Below the pieces are notes generated by a model, which saw only the letters and a list, made by a program, of their open reading frames with translations, did no database searches and was not told the DNA's origin. A program made the translations under genes and the position numbers. From Alphaproteobacteria bacterium (lineage in GTDB: Bacteria; Pseudomonadota; Alphaproteobacteria; DSM-16000; Inquilinaceae), in the NCBI GenBank assembly GCA_028281925.1, contig JANQIX010000009.1:1-64000 (forward strand): a DNA stretch of 64,000 nucleotides, in the 5' to 3' direction. Position 1 is the first letter of the stretch. The number at the start of each line of letters is the position of its first letter. Positions 35,383 through 43,714 of this stretch are shown here, piece after piece.

Positions 35383-35850
35383 CTACATGACTTCTCTTTC
35401 GACAATTGCGATGCACTCTGACGGCGACCGCGGCCCTCTCTTCTTCGGCGGTTTGACAACACCGGACGCCGCCGCCTTCAGGATGCGGCGGAAGCTGGGG
35501 CAGTCCATGTGGCGGGGGGCTGGGCAGGCGGCGGCGTGGCGGAGGCCGTCGCGCATGGCGCTCAGTCTGCGGATCGTCCGGTCCAGGTCGTCGGCCTTTG
35601 CTGCCAGTACCTTTCGGTCGATCTGCGGCTGGCCGTCCGGCGCAAACATCAGCGCGATCTCGTCAAGCGAGAAGCCGGCAGCCCGCCCCAGCGCGATCAA
35701 AGCCAGCCGTTCCAGCACGCCGGGATCGAACACCCGGCGCAGACCTCGCCGGCCGATCGAGGCGATCAGCCCCTTTTCCTCATAGAACCGCAGCGCCGAG
35801 GCCGGAACGCCGGACCTCCGGGCGACCTCGGCGATATCCAGGTCTTTCAA
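35383..35850 (-). CDS. MerR-family transcriptional regulator
   Basis: This 155-residue protein has an N-terminal MerR winged helix (IAEVARRSGVPASALRFYEE then KGLIASIGRRGLRRVF) and a long dimerisation helix. It carries the conserved ACPAPRHMDCPSFRRIL segment with two cysteines, seen in a SoxR-like branch lacking the full SoxR Fe-S motif. The start is TTG at 35850. It is divergent from a SAM methyltransferase, and the gap contains a SoxR-box-like inverted repeat. The two cysteines might bind metal or sense redox state. The inducer is unknown. Confidence 0.9.
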   Translation of the reverse strand: MKDLDIAEVARRSGVPASALRFYEEKGLIASIGRRGLRRVFDPGVLERLALIALGRAAGFSLDEIALMFAPDGQPQIDRKVLAAKADDLDRTIRRLSAMRDGLRHAAACPAPRHMDCPSFRRILKAAASGVVKPPKKRGPRSPSECIAIVEREVM

Positions 35851-35860
35851 GGCCTTGACC

Positions 35861-35874
35861 TCAAGTCAGCTTGA
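35861..35874. promoter_or_regulatory. MerR/SoxR-type inverted repeat
   Basis: TCAAG-N4-CTTGA lies immediately after TTGACC (35855-35860), the layout of MerR-family operators placed within the promoter spacer. I see no strong -10 at 19-20 bases. It would drive the methyltransferase gene. Confidence 0.45.
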
Positions 35875-35925
35875 ACTGGCAGAGTGCCGCCCCAGGTGCC
35901 CGACGGCAAGGATAAGGAGACAGTC

Positions 35926-36789
35926 ATGGACAATGCGGGCCGAGAGCCGAGTGAGCAGGCGGTGCTCTGGAATGGCATCGCCGGACACAACTGGGTCGAG
36001 GCGCGGATGCTGCTCGACCGGATGCTCAAACCCTTGGAAGACCTGCTGGTGAACGCGGCCATGGCCGGATCGGCAAGCCGGGTGCTCGACGTTGGTTGCG
36101 GCGCAGGGGGCACGACGCTTGCAGTGGCACGCCGGCTTGGCGCACAGGCACGCTGCACCGGCATCGACATCTCCGATCCGATGATCGCCGCCGCCCGGGC
36201 CGACGCGGAACGCGAGGATGCATCGACCAGCTTCCTCTGCGCCGATGCCGAGATCCATGCCTTCGAGCCGGCCAGCTTCGACTGCATCCTCTCGCGCTTC
36301 GGCGTGATGTTCTTCGACGACTTCGTCGGGGCTTTCGCAAATCTGCGACGGGCTGCTCTGGACGGCGCATCGCTGCGGTTCATCACATGGCGGAGCCCTG
36401 AGGAAAACCCGTTCATGACAACGGCCGAGCGCGCCGCAGCACCACTGTTGCCGGACTTGCCCGCCCGCCGGCCGGACGCGCCGGGGCAGTTCGCCCTCGC
36501 CGATGCCGAGAGGGTTCACCGCATCCTGGATGAAAGCGGCTGGGCCGATATCGACATCCGGCCGATCGATGTGGTGTGCACCCTGCCGGAGCCGGATCTG
36601 TTCCGCTACCTCACCCGGCTCGGCCCCGTCGGCCGGGCCCTTCATGACATGGACCCGCAAACGCGCGCCCGGGTCGCCGAAGTGGTCCGCGCTGCCTTCG
36701 ACCCGTTCGTGCACGGCACAGAGGTCCGCTTTACCGCCGCCTGCTGGATTGTCGGCGCCCGGGCGCCTTCGGGGGCTGCGCATGCCTGA
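35926..36789 (+). CDS. Class I SAM-dependent methyltransferase
   Basis: This 287-residue methyltransferase has motif I VLDVGCGAGGTTLAVARRLG, the acidic motif II end GIDISDPM, DAEIHAFEPASFDCILSRFG around motif IV, and FRDDF-like helices after it. The C-terminal half (VHRILDESGWADIDIRPIDV) resembles UbiE/small-molecule methyltransferases. ATG 35926 has AAGGAG. Its last eight bases overlap the start of the downstream membrane protein gene, so the two are coupled. Regulation by the divergent MerR protein is likely. The substrate is unknown. Confidence 0.88.
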   Translation: MDNAGREPSEQAVLWNGIAGHNWVEARMLLDRMLKPLEDLLVNAAMAGSASRVLDVGCGAGGTTLAVARRLGAQARCTGIDISDPMIAAARADAEREDASTSFLCADAEIHAFEPASFDCILSRFGVMFFDDFVGAFANLRRAALDGASLRFITWRSPEENPFMTTAERAAAPLLPDLPARRPDAPGQFALADAERVHRILDESGWADIDIRPIDVVCTLPEPDLFRYLTRLGPVGRALHDMDPQTRARVAEVVRAAFDPFVHGTEVRFTAACWIVGARAPSGAAHA

Positions 36790-37282
36790 GGTGACGGACT
36801 ATCTGGTGTGTGCGCTCCTGATGGGGGTGGGCGCGACGGTGGTCATGGATCTCTGGGGTGTCGCGCGAAAGCGGCTGTTGGGTGTTCCTCAGCTGGAATA
36901 CCGTCTGGTGGGCCGCTGGCTTGGCCATATGGCACGCGGTCGCTTCCGCCATGACGCAATTGCGACGTCACCGCCCGTGGGGGGCGAGCGGCTGATTGGG
37001 TGGACCGCCCATTATCTGACCGGCGTCGCGTTCGCGGCGATACTGCTCGCCATCTGGGGCCTCGACTGGGCACACCATCCGACGATCCGCCCCGCACTGA
37101 TCGTCGGGATCGCTACCGTGGCGGCCCCCTTTCTCATCATGCAGCCGGGCATGGGTGCCGGTATCGCCGCCAGCCGCACGCCGCATCCCACCATGGCCCG
37201 GTTGCACAGCCTCATCACGCACGGGGTATTCGGCCTCGGCCTCTACGCTGCCGGCTGGGGGACGAACGTCTTGTACCTATGA
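36782..37282 (+). CDS. DUF2938-like integral membrane protein
   Basis: This 166-residue protein has four predicted hydrophobic helices (residues about 8-24, 78-96, 103-122 and 140-160). It has the family-type segments MDLWGVARKRLLGVP, LVGRWLGHMARGRFRH and LIMQPGMGAGIAASRTPHPT. DUF2938 proteins are uncharacterised inner-membrane proteins. The gene overlaps the methyltransferase by eight bases. That coupling suggests the two act together, perhaps in a redox- or drug-responsive unit controlled by the MerR protein. Confidence 0.8.
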   Translation: MPEVTDYLVCALLMGVGATVVMDLWGVARKRLLGVPQLEYRLVGRWLGHMARGRFRHDAIATSPPVGGERLIGWTAHYLTGVAFAAILLAIWGLDWAHHPTIRPALIVGIATVAAPFLIMQPGMGAGIAASRTPHPTMARLHSLITHGVFGLGLYAAGWGTNVLYL

Positions 37283-37444
37283 TGGTAGGAGCGGTCGAGT
37301 TGCCACAGGAGCCGACTGGCCGGTTTCGGACGTCATCGTCGATCCCTGCTCGCCCTCCCGCACCAGGGATGATAGGCCAAGAACCATGCCCCGGTTCGGC
37401 AACGGCAACCCGATCGACGACAGACCTGCAGCGAGGTAGCGATC

Positions 37445-38215
37445 ATGACCCAGGCGCAGAAAGCCCACGATTTCGCCGGCCTGCACGTCGCGGGGGATCC
37501 GTTGGTTCTCTACAACATCTGGGATGCCGGCAGTGCAAAGGCCGTGGCCGATGCCGGCGCGAAGGCCGTTGCCACGGGCAGCTGGTCGGTGGCCGCGGCC
37601 CAGGGGTACTCGGACGGCCAGGCGATCCCGCTGACGATGCTTCTTCAGATCGCGTCGCGCATTGCGGCCACGGTCGACATTCCCGTGACCATCGATTTCG
37701 AAGGCGGCTACGCCGAAGCGCCGGAGGATGTGGCTGCAAATGTGGCGCGACTGATCGGAACCGGCGCCATCGGCATCAACTTCGAAGACCAGGTTGTTGG
37801 CGGCAGCGGTCTGCATTCGACAGAGTTTCAATGCGAGAGGATTGCCGCCGTGCGCCGGGCGTCCGATGCGGAGGGCGTGCCGCTGTTCATCAACGCGCGA
37901 ACCGACCTGTTTCTGAAGGAGAAGGACCGCGCCAAGCACCCGGATCTGTTGGCAGAGGCCAAGGCACGGGGCGCCGCCTATGCGGCTTCCGGCGCCAGCG
38001 GATTCTTCGTTCCGGGCCTGGTCGACCGCGAACTGATCGGCGCCATCTGCGCCGCCGCGACCGTCCCGGTGAATGTCATGATGATGGGCGGCGCCCCAAC
38101 CGTAAGCGAGCTTGCCGCAGCGGGTGTCGGCCGTGTCAGCCACGGCCCCGGACCGTACATCGAAGCCATGTCGGCGCTTGGCGACCGATTTCGCGCACTT
38201 GCCGGCAGTCCGTGA
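37445..38215 (+). CDS. Isocitrate lyase/PEP mutase-family protein
   Basis: This 256-residue TIM-barrel enzyme belongs to the PEP mutase/carboxyvinyl-carboxyphosphonate phosphorylmutase group. It shows LYNIWDAGSAKAVADAGAKA, the metal-binding Asp/Glu in VTIDFEGGYAE, INFEDQVVGG and the barrel-closing FINARTDLFL. The catalytic loop lacks the KKCGH motif of isocitrate lyase. This branch is often annotated as 2-methylisocitrate lyase or oxaloacetate decarboxylase-like; the reaction is undetermined. It has its own ribosome site and lies 162 bases after the DUF2938 gene. Confidence 0.87.
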   Translation: MTQAQKAHDFAGLHVAGDPLVLYNIWDAGSAKAVADAGAKAVATGSWSVAAAQGYSDGQAIPLTMLLQIASRIAATVDIPVTIDFEGGYAEAPEDVAANVARLIGTGAIGINFEDQVVGGSGLHSTEFQCERIAAVRRASDAEGVPLFINARTDLFLKEKDRAKHPDLLAEAKARGAAYAASGASGFFVPGLVDRELIGAICAAATVPVNVMMMGGAPTVSELAAAGVGRVSHGPGPYIEAMSALGDRFRALAGSP

Positions 38216-38407
38216 CGGTGTGCCTTCAGCAGGAGCCACGCGCTGCAGGATGCGCGCGCCAGACGCGCGGTCGTGGGAGCGGCAACCGCCGCTCACATAG
38301 ACGAGGGATTGCATTTCTCTTGCCGCTACGCTGCTGCGGTTCAGCCAAAGTTAACGAAACTTCGGCTTAGATGTCGCTTGGTCGCCGTCCCGGCCTGGCG
38401 GACTGAA

Positions 38408-39730
38408 ATGACTCCAAGCGAAATCATTCGCATCCTGCAGCGTCACGAAGCGTGGCTCGCCCAGCGACCGAACGGATCCTGCGCCAATCTGTCGATGCAG
38501 AACTTGGCCGGGGTGTCGCTGCCGGGTGCAAATCTGCAGCGGGCCAAGCTGTCCGGCACCAATCTGCAAAAGGCGAACCTCAAAGGGGCCGATCTTGCCG
38601 ATTGCGACCTGTTCGCTGCCAATCTGCTGCAGGCCCGGCTGACACAGGGCAACCTGACCAATGCCGACATGCGCGGCGTCCAGCTGCGCGGCGCGGATCT
38701 CACCGGCGCCAATCTCGAAGGGGCGGACCTGCGCGAAGGCACCCTGATGGGCAGCGGTGATCAGGGGATCACCATGATCACCACCGATCTCGGCCGCGCC
38801 ACCCTCGACAATGCCAAGCTGTCCAACGCCAACCTCCAGAAGGTCAATTTCGGGCGCGCGTCGCTGGAGAACGCCAATCTGGATCACGCCCTGCTGCAAG
38901 GCGCGCATCTTGCCGGCAGCAACATGAAGAATGCCTCGCTATGCGACGTCGATCTGTCGGGCGCTTCGCTGAAAGGCGCCAACCTCGTCGGGGCGCAGCT
39001 TGCAGGCGCCAATCTGTCGGGCGCCAATCTGGCCGGGGCCGATCTGAGCAACGCCGACCTGCGCGACGTCAACCTGCGCGGCGCTGACCTGTCGGATGCC
39101 AATCTCGACGGGGCGTCCGTTCTCCTGTCGCCGGAGCATCTTTCGCTGGGGCTGCAGCAGGTACTGAACGAGCATCTGGACTGGATTGAGAGCAACGGAT
39201 TGAAAGGCGTGCGCGCCAATCTCGACGGGTCCGATCTCTCCCAGACGGACATGAGCAATGTCAATCTGTCCGCCGCCTCGCTGCGGCACGTCAATCTGTC
39301 AGGCAGCAAGCTGATCGGCGCCTCCATGGCGATGTCCGATCTTGAAGGCGCCAATCTCGTCAAAGCCAATCTGACAGGCGCCATCCTCGATGGGTGCAAC
39401 CTGAGTGGCGCCGACCTGACTCGCGCCAACCTCACCAAAGCCAAGATTGCCGCGGTTGAACTGAAGACAGAAGACGGCGAGCCGACGGGGCGGCACTGGC
39501 CGTCCAATCTTTCCTTCGTCAAGCTGGTTGGCGCCAACCTCTATGCCGCCAACCTTCGCAAGGCGAATCTCAACAATGCCGACATGACGGCCTGCAATCT
39601 GTCGCGGGCAAACCTCTCCGACTGCGATCTCGACGACGCGACCCTCGATCAGGTCGTTGCCGAAGATGCGCAGTTGCCGGACGGCATCACCCTGCCGGCT
39701 CCGGACGCCGTGATCGCCCAGGCGTCCTAG
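38408..39730 (+). CDS. Pentapeptide-repeat protein
   Basis: This 440-residue protein is built from A(D/N)LXX pentapeptides in at least two long runs (about residues 25-235 and 275-430), for example GANLSGANLAGADLSNADLR. Such repeats fold as a right-handed quadrilateral beta-helix. The runs are separated by a short insert (LLSPEHLSLGLQQVLNEHLD). The N-terminus has a helical lead-in (MTPSEIIRILQRHEAWLAQR). There is no signal peptide, so a cytoplasmic protein is expected. Relatives include DNA-mimicking gyrase inhibitors, but most are of unknown role. Confidence 0.92.
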   Translation: MTPSEIIRILQRHEAWLAQRPNGSCANLSMQNLAGVSLPGANLQRAKLSGTNLQKANLKGADLADCDLFAANLLQARLTQGNLTNADMRGVQLRGADLTGANLEGADLREGTLMGSGDQGITMITTDLGRATLDNAKLSNANLQKVNFGRASLENANLDHALLQGAHLAGSNMKNASLCDVDLSGASLKGANLVGAQLAGANLSGANLAGADLSNADLRDVNLRGADLSDANLDGASVLLSPEHLSLGLQQVLNEHLDWIESNGLKGVRANLDGSDLSQTDMSNVNLSAASLRHVNLSGSKLIGASMAMSDLEGANLVKANLTGAILDGCNLSGADLTRANLTKAKIAAVELKTEDGEPTGRHWPSNLSFVKLVGANLYAANLRKANLNNADMTACNLSRANLSDCDLDDATLDQVVAEDAQLPDGITLPAPDAVIAQAS

Positions 39731-39759
39731 CCGCAGCTCCTCCTGGCGGTCTGCGGTTT
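39731..39759 (+). terminator. Weak hairpin after the pentapeptide gene
   Basis: CCGCAG (39731-39736) pairs with CTGCGG (39751-39756), followed by TTT. The loop is 14 bases, so this is only a moderate candidate. Confidence 0.35.
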
Positions 39760-39769
39760 GCCCGTGCCG

Positions 39770-39958
39770 CTAAGCCGAAGCGGCGGACGGGGCCATCCCG
39801 GTCAAAACACGCGCGATCAGCTGCCAGTCGGCCCGGCGAATGGCGTCACCGGCTGCCGCCGCTTCCTGCGCCCTGAGAACGACACCGGCCAGCGCCGTCT
39901 CGCCCAACCTCTCGAACAATGTCTGTGCCACATCCGTTGCCTGCCTGAGAGTCAACAT
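39770..39958 (-). CDS. Small hypothetical protein
   Basis: A 62-residue helical protein starting MLTLRQATDVAQTLFERLGE, with an Ala-rich middle and ending DWQLIARVLTG. AGGGA lies eight bases before ATG 39958, which is why I prefer it to the upstream ATG at 40003. There are no recognisable motifs. It is encoded in the same direction as, and just after, the zinc-ribbon protein gene and may share its transcript. Confidence 0.55.
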   Translation of the reverse strand: MLTLRQATDVAQTLFERLGETALAGVVLRAQEAAAAGDAIRRADWQLIARVLTGMAPSAASA

Positions 39959-40015
39959 GGGTGATGTCCCTGTTTGTTTGCCTGCTAAGGAGTACGTGGT
40001 CATGGGGCTGCCGGA

Positions 40016-40309
40016 TCACGGCGCCCTCGCCTTCGTATGCCGCGTGATGGGCCCGCGCGAAGGCCAGGCCGGCCGCGTCGCCACATCCTTTCCGGAACAT
40101 CCGGTACATCTGAGATGCGCGCCCACTTCCGGCACGGGCAATGCGACGCCGAGTTGGCCGATCAACTTGCTGATCGACAGCACGGCGTTGTGGCCGCACC
40201 GATTGCACCAGCAGAAGACATCGACCCCTTCATCGGCCAGCCGCCCCAGCGTCACCGCCGGCCGCCCCTGCTCTGCCCGATCGGTCGCCCTGCGCTTGAA
40301 CCCCCCCAT
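40016..40309 (-). CDS. Zinc-ribbon-like small protein, unknown function
   Basis: This 97-residue protein has two CxxC knuckles, CNRCGHNAVL (preceded by another Cys in FCW) and LRCTGCSGKDVATRPAW. They are separated by about 30 residues, the layout of a zinc ribbon. ATG 40309 (MGGFKRRATDRAEQGR) has GGAGGG eight bases upstream. The N-terminus is basic. It might be a nucleic-acid or protein interaction module. No enzyme domain is present. Confidence 0.7.
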   Translation of the reverse strand: MGGFKRRATDRAEQGRPAVTLGRLADEGVDVFCWCNRCGHNAVLSISKLIGQLGVALPVPEVGAHLRCTGCSGKDVATRPAWPSRGPITRHTKARAP

Positions 40310-40869
40310 GCCGATCGCCCTCCATAGGCTGTATGGTGATTGCATGGAACAAAAAAAGAACATGTATTGATTATCAGGAATCAGATCCTAGGGCAAGGGC
40401 CTTGGGCCGCGCGACGAGGCCCATACCCTGCCTATGGACAAGCGATCGCCACAATTGGGCACGATTGGACCGCGCGCTCGCCAATATTCGCAAAGATGCT
40501 CTGGGTCAGATTCGGCAACCGATCGAGACAGGAAAGTCACGACCAACGCCAAGTCAGCACACTTTAAGTGACCGGAACTGCGAATGATTTTCATCTCCGT
40601 ATCGTTGCATATGAAATCAATTCAAATGCAGCAGGGCATTAGCAGCGCAGGGCAAATTGTGGCAGATTTTTTTGCGAAGATTTCTCTGGAGATCGCTTGC
40701 CCAATCGTCGTGTGTCTGTACCATACAAAACAGGTGTCTTCCGGGCAGCCGGACGGTGAAGCATATCGCCCGCACCACCGGCAGAATTCGGTATCGCGGA
40801 CCAAGGGGCCTTCCGGCGCTGACTGGACCGCTGTTCACGACGTAAGAATGCAAGACAAGGAGGGTCGCG
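40310..40869. other. Non-coding interval upstream of the repeat-protein gene
   Basis: About 560 bases with no supportable gene on either strand. Base composition is lower in GC than the surrounding genes around 40340-40720. The 3' end provides a strong AAGGAGGG ribosome site for the tandem-repeat protein. No clear hairpin or promoter stands out. Confidence 0.5.
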
Positions 40870-41649
40870 ATGGCCGACGATAAGGACCGCTCGAAGCACA
40901 AGCCCGACACACTCAGTGACGATCAGATTGGTGCCCGGTACCAGTTGCCCAGGCGCTCGTTGTTGCGGGTGGCCGGCGCCAGCTTCGTCGGTGGCTCCGC
41001 CCTGGTGACCGGCGCGCGCCAGTCACAAGCACAGGTGACCGACAGCGACACCGGCGCCTATGCCGATCCGGTCGGCCAAGGCCGTGGCAGCGGCGTCACC
41101 GACAACGATACCGGCGCCTATGCCGATCCTGTCGGTCAGGGTCGCGGTGGTGGCGGCACCGGCATCACCGATCAGGACACCGGGGCCTATGCCGACCCCG
41201 TCGGACAAGGCCGCGGTGGCGGCGGCAGCGGCATCACCGATCAGGACACCGGCGCCTATGCCGACCCGGTCGGACAGGGCCGTGGCGGCGGCGGTACCGG
41301 CATCACCGATCAGGACACCGGCGCCTACGCCGATCCCGTCGGACAGGGCCGTGGCGGTGGCGGCAGCGGCATCACCGATCAGGACACCGGCGCCTATGCC
41401 GATCCGGTCGGACAGGGCCGCGGTGGTGGCGGCACCGGCATCACCGATCAGGACACCGGCGCCTATGCCGATCCAGTCGGACAGGGCCGTGGCGGCGGTG
41501 GCGGCCCAACCACCGGCTTCACCGATAGCGATTCCGGGCAGTACGCCGATCCGGCCGGCAATGGCCGCGGATCCGGCCTGACGGACTCCGACAGCGGCCC
41601 GTCCGCCGACCCGGCGGGCAACGGCCGCGGCGGTGGCGGCAAGGGCTGA
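40870..41649 (+). CDS. Tat-exported tandem-repeat protein (nine Asp/Gly-rich repeats)
   Basis: This 259-residue protein has a hydrophilic lead (1-26), a twin-arginine signal (RRSLLRVAGASFVGGSALVT, residues 28-47) and an AxA-type cleavage site in QSQAQ near residue 55. The rest is nine copies of a unit of the form TDxDTGAYADPVGQGRGGGG. Units 3-7 are almost identical, with linkers alternating TG and SG. The last two are variant (SDSGQYADPAGNGRG, SDSGPSADPAGNGRG). The D-x-D-x-G-x-x-x-D spacing resembles a calcium-binding loop. There is no catalytic domain. A JmjC/cupin oxygenase is encoded next, after a hairpin. I do not know a function; a structural, metal-binding or post-translationally modified secreted protein are the options. 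Confidence 0.85.
   Translation: MADDKDRSKHKPDTLSDDQIGARYQLPRRSLLRVAGASFVGGSALVTGARQSQAQVTDSDTGAYADPVGQGRGSGVTDNDTGAYADPVGQGRGGGGTGITDQDTGAYADPVGQGRGGGGSGITDQDTGAYADPVGQGRGGGGTGITDQDTGAYADPVGQGRGGGGSGITDQDTGAYADPVGQGRGGGGTGITDQDTGAYADPVGQGRGGGGGPTTGFTDSDSGQYADPAGNGRGSGLTDSDSGPSADPAGNGRGGGGKG
41035..41646 (+). repeat. Tandem 69-bp coding repeats within the Tat-exported protein gene
   Basis: Nine in-frame units; the central ones have a 69-base period encoding 23 residues. Alternation of two linker versions (ACC-GGC versus AGC-GGC) gives a 138-base super-period, which points to growth by duplication of a pair. Units differ mainly by synonymous bases, so expansion is fairly recent or maintained by recombination. 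Confidence 0.9.
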
Positions 41650-41737
41650 CCGGCACGGGGTCATCCGAGAGCTCGACACCGGACCGCCCGGCAGTATCGC
41701 GGCGGTTGTTGATGTCGGGCTCTCCAACGGCTAGCAG

Positions 41738-41766
41738 GGCCCGGCCGGCGTTCGGCCGGGCCGTCT
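41738..41766 (+). terminator. Strong GC hairpin between the repeat protein and the oxygenase gene
   Basis: GGCCCGGCCG (41738-41747) pairs perfectly with CGGCCGGGCC (41753-41762) around GCGTT, followed by GTCTTCATT. The stem is ten pairs with only a partial T run, so it is either a terminator or an attenuating hairpin just before the next start codon. Confidence 0.6.
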
Positions 41767-41781
41767 TCATTCGGATGCGCG

Positions 41782-42960
41782 ATGTCTCGATGGCAATCTC
41801 TCGGATGGCTGATCCATCCTCATGATCCTGAGCGCTTCCTGGCCGAGAGCTGGGAGCAGGCGCCGTTCTTCCTTACCCGCGATCAGCCGGACTATTTCGC
41901 GTCGCTCTTGACCCTGGACGATATCGACCGGGTGATCACGACGCTGCCGCTTCGCGACAACGAAGCGGGGCTGGTCGACGCCTCCCGCACTCTGCAGCCG
42001 CGCGACTATACCGACGCCGACGGCATGATCGATGCGGTGCGCATGTATCAGCACCATGCCGACGGGGCCACGATCATCCTGCCGCAGCTGCACACGCGGC
42101 TCGAGCGTCTGGCCGCCTTCTGCCGCGGGATGGAGGCGGAGTTCAGCGCCCATTTCCAGACCAACATCTATCTGACGCCGCCGCACGCCAAGGGGTTCAA
42201 GTCGCACTACGACAACCACGACGTCTTCGTGGTCCAGGTGCTAGGCAGCAAAGACTGGAAGATCTACGACACGCCGATCACCCTGCCCTTCCGCGGTCAG
42301 CGCTTCGAGAAGGAGATGTACAAGCCCGGTGAGGTCACACAGACCTTCACGCTGCGGGCCGGCGACATCGCCTATGTGCCGCGCGGCGTGATGCATGATG
42401 CGGAATCAACCGATGAGACGTCGCTGCACATCACGCTGGGCGTGATCGGCCGGACCTGGACCGACCTGCTGCTCGAAGCACTGCCGGCCGTGGCGCTGAA
42501 GGATCCGGAGTTCCGGCGTACATTGCCGCCCGGCTTTGCCCAGCCGGATTTCGACCGGTCGCAGACGCAAGCGACCTTTGCCAGGCTGATGCAACGGATC
42601 GCCGAAGAGGCAACGCTGGACGACGTGTTCGACGAATTCGTCGACAACTTCGTCAATTCCCGCACCCCGGTGCTGCGCGGTCAGATGGACCAAGTGAACC
42701 GTCTGCCGGACCTGACGCTGGAAACCGAATGCGGCGCCCGGCCGGACATGATCCTGCGCATCATCGAAAAGGAAGACGGCATCGCCGTGCGCAGCTATGG
42801 CCATGAGATCACATTCCCGGCCCATGCCGCCGGACCGGTCAAGTTCGCGCTGGCCAACGCGCGCTACCGTGTGCGCGATGTCCCTGACGATCTGGACGAC
42901 GACGGCAAGCTGGTGCTGGTCCGCCGGCTGGTCCGCGAGGGGCTGGTCCGGCAGCTATAG
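41782..42960 (+). CDS. JmjC/cupin-4-type 2-oxoglutarate-dependent protein hydroxylase (RoxA/MINA53-like)
   Basis: This 392-residue oxygenase has the iron facial triad H142-x-D144 (KSHYDNHDVF) and H205 (RGVMHDAES) in a double-stranded beta-helix. VVQVLGSKDWKIYDTP and AGDIAYVPRG are typical of the ribosomal-oxygenase branch. A C-terminal winged-helix-like part follows. Known relatives hydroxylate ribosomal proteins, such as Arg in L16 for YcfD/RoxA. It lies directly downstream of the tandem-repeat protein and convergent with rpsD, so either a ribosomal substrate or the repeat protein could be its target. ATG 41782 has only a weak ribosome site (GGA). Confidence 0.88.
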   Translation: MSRWQSLGWLIHPHDPERFLAESWEQAPFFLTRDQPDYFASLLTLDDIDRVITTLPLRDNEAGLVDASRTLQPRDYTDADGMIDAVRMYQHHADGATIILPQLHTRLERLAAFCRGMEAEFSAHFQTNIYLTPPHAKGFKSHYDNHDVFVVQVLGSKDWKIYDTPITLPFRGQRFEKEMYKPGEVTQTFTLRAGDIAYVPRGVMHDAESTDETSLHITLGVIGRTWTDLLLEALPAVALKDPEFRRTLPPGFAQPDFDRSQTQATFARLMQRIAEEATLDDVFDEFVDNFVNSRTPVLRGQMDQVNRLPDLTLETECGARPDMILRIIEKEDGIAVRSYGHEITFPAHAAGPVKFALANARYRVRDVPDDLDDDGKLVLVRRLVREGLVRQL

Positions 42961-42987
42961 TCGGATCCCGGGTACGGTAGGTACCGT

Positions 42988-43083
42988 GTAGGTCGAGTCG
43001 AGCGGAAGCGAGACCCGACGTCTTGTGCCGGGTGGGCCGCACGCAGCCGTGTCGGATCTCGGCTTCGCCTCGATCCGACCTAC
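42988..43083. repeat. REP-like inverted repeat between convergent genes
   Basis: The left arm begins GTAGGTCGAGTCGAGCGGAA (42988-43019). The right arm (43051-43083) is its imperfect reverse complement, ending in CCGACCTAC. Arms are about 32 bases, separated by 31 bases. The composition and the GTAGG boundary resemble dispersed palindromic repeats of proteobacteria. It sits between the ends of the oxygenase gene and rpsD, where it could also act as a two-way terminator. Confidence 0.6.
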
Positions 43084-43099
43084 AGATCCCCGGCCAGTG

Positions 43100-43714
43100 T
43101 CAGCGCGAGTAGAACTCGATCACCAGGTTGGGTTCCATCGGCACCGGATAGGGCACATCGGCCGGTGCCGGGGCGCGGACATAGCTGCCCGTCAGCTTGT
43201 CGTGATCGACCTCGACATAGTCCGGCACGTCGCGCTCGGCCGAGCCCATGGCTTCCAGCAGCAGCGGCGTGTCCTTCATCTTGGCGCGCACCTTGATCTC
43301 ATCGCCGTCGCGCACCTGGTATGACGGGATGGTCACCCGCCTGCCGTTCACCGTGATGTGGCCGTGGTTGACCAGCTGGCGCGCGGAAAACACCGTCGGC
43401 GCGAACTTCATGCGATAGACCACCGCGTCCAGCCGCCGCTCCAACAGCTGGATCAGGTTCTCGCCCGTGTCACCTTTGCGGCGCACGGCCTCATCGTAAT
43501 AGCGGCGGAACTGCTTCTCGCCGATATTGCCGTAATAGCCCTTCAGCTTCTGCTTCGCCATCAACTGGGTGCCGAAATCGGTCGGCTTCTTGCGGCGCTG
43601 GCCGTGCTGGCCCGGGCCATAGTTGCGGCGGTTGATCGGGCTCTTCGGCCGGCCCCAGAGATTGACGCCGAGGCGGCGGTCGATCTTGTGCTTGGAACTC
43701 AAACGCTTGCTCAT
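43100..43714 (-). CDS. rpsD: 30S ribosomal protein S4
   Basis: This 204-residue primary 16S rRNA-binding protein starts [20 protein letters not shown]. It contains the S4 RNA-binding motif [20 protein letters not shown] with [20 protein letters not shown]. The C-terminal [20 protein letters not shown] and VIEFYSR are as in alphaproteobacteria. It stands alone, convergent with the oxygenase gene. Confidence 0.98.
   Translation of the reverse strand: MSKRLSSKHKIDRRLGVNLWGRPKSPINRRNYGPGQHGQRRKKPTDFGTQLMAKQKLKGYYGNIGEKQFRRYYDEAVRRKGDTGENLIQLLERRLDAVVYRMKFAPTVFSARQLVNHGHITVNGRRVTIPSYQVRDGDEIKVRAKMKDTPLLLEAMGSAERDVPDYVEVDHDKLTGSYVRAPAPADVPYPVPMEPNLVIEFYSR

Noticed and set aside
37277-38314. Minus-strand open frame of 345 codons
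   Set aside because: Antisense shadow of the PEP-mutase-family gene.
41035-41646. Regular direct repeats considered as a CRISPR array
   Set aside because: Repeats are in-frame coding units without unique spacers and lie within a gene with a Tat signal; no cas genes are present.
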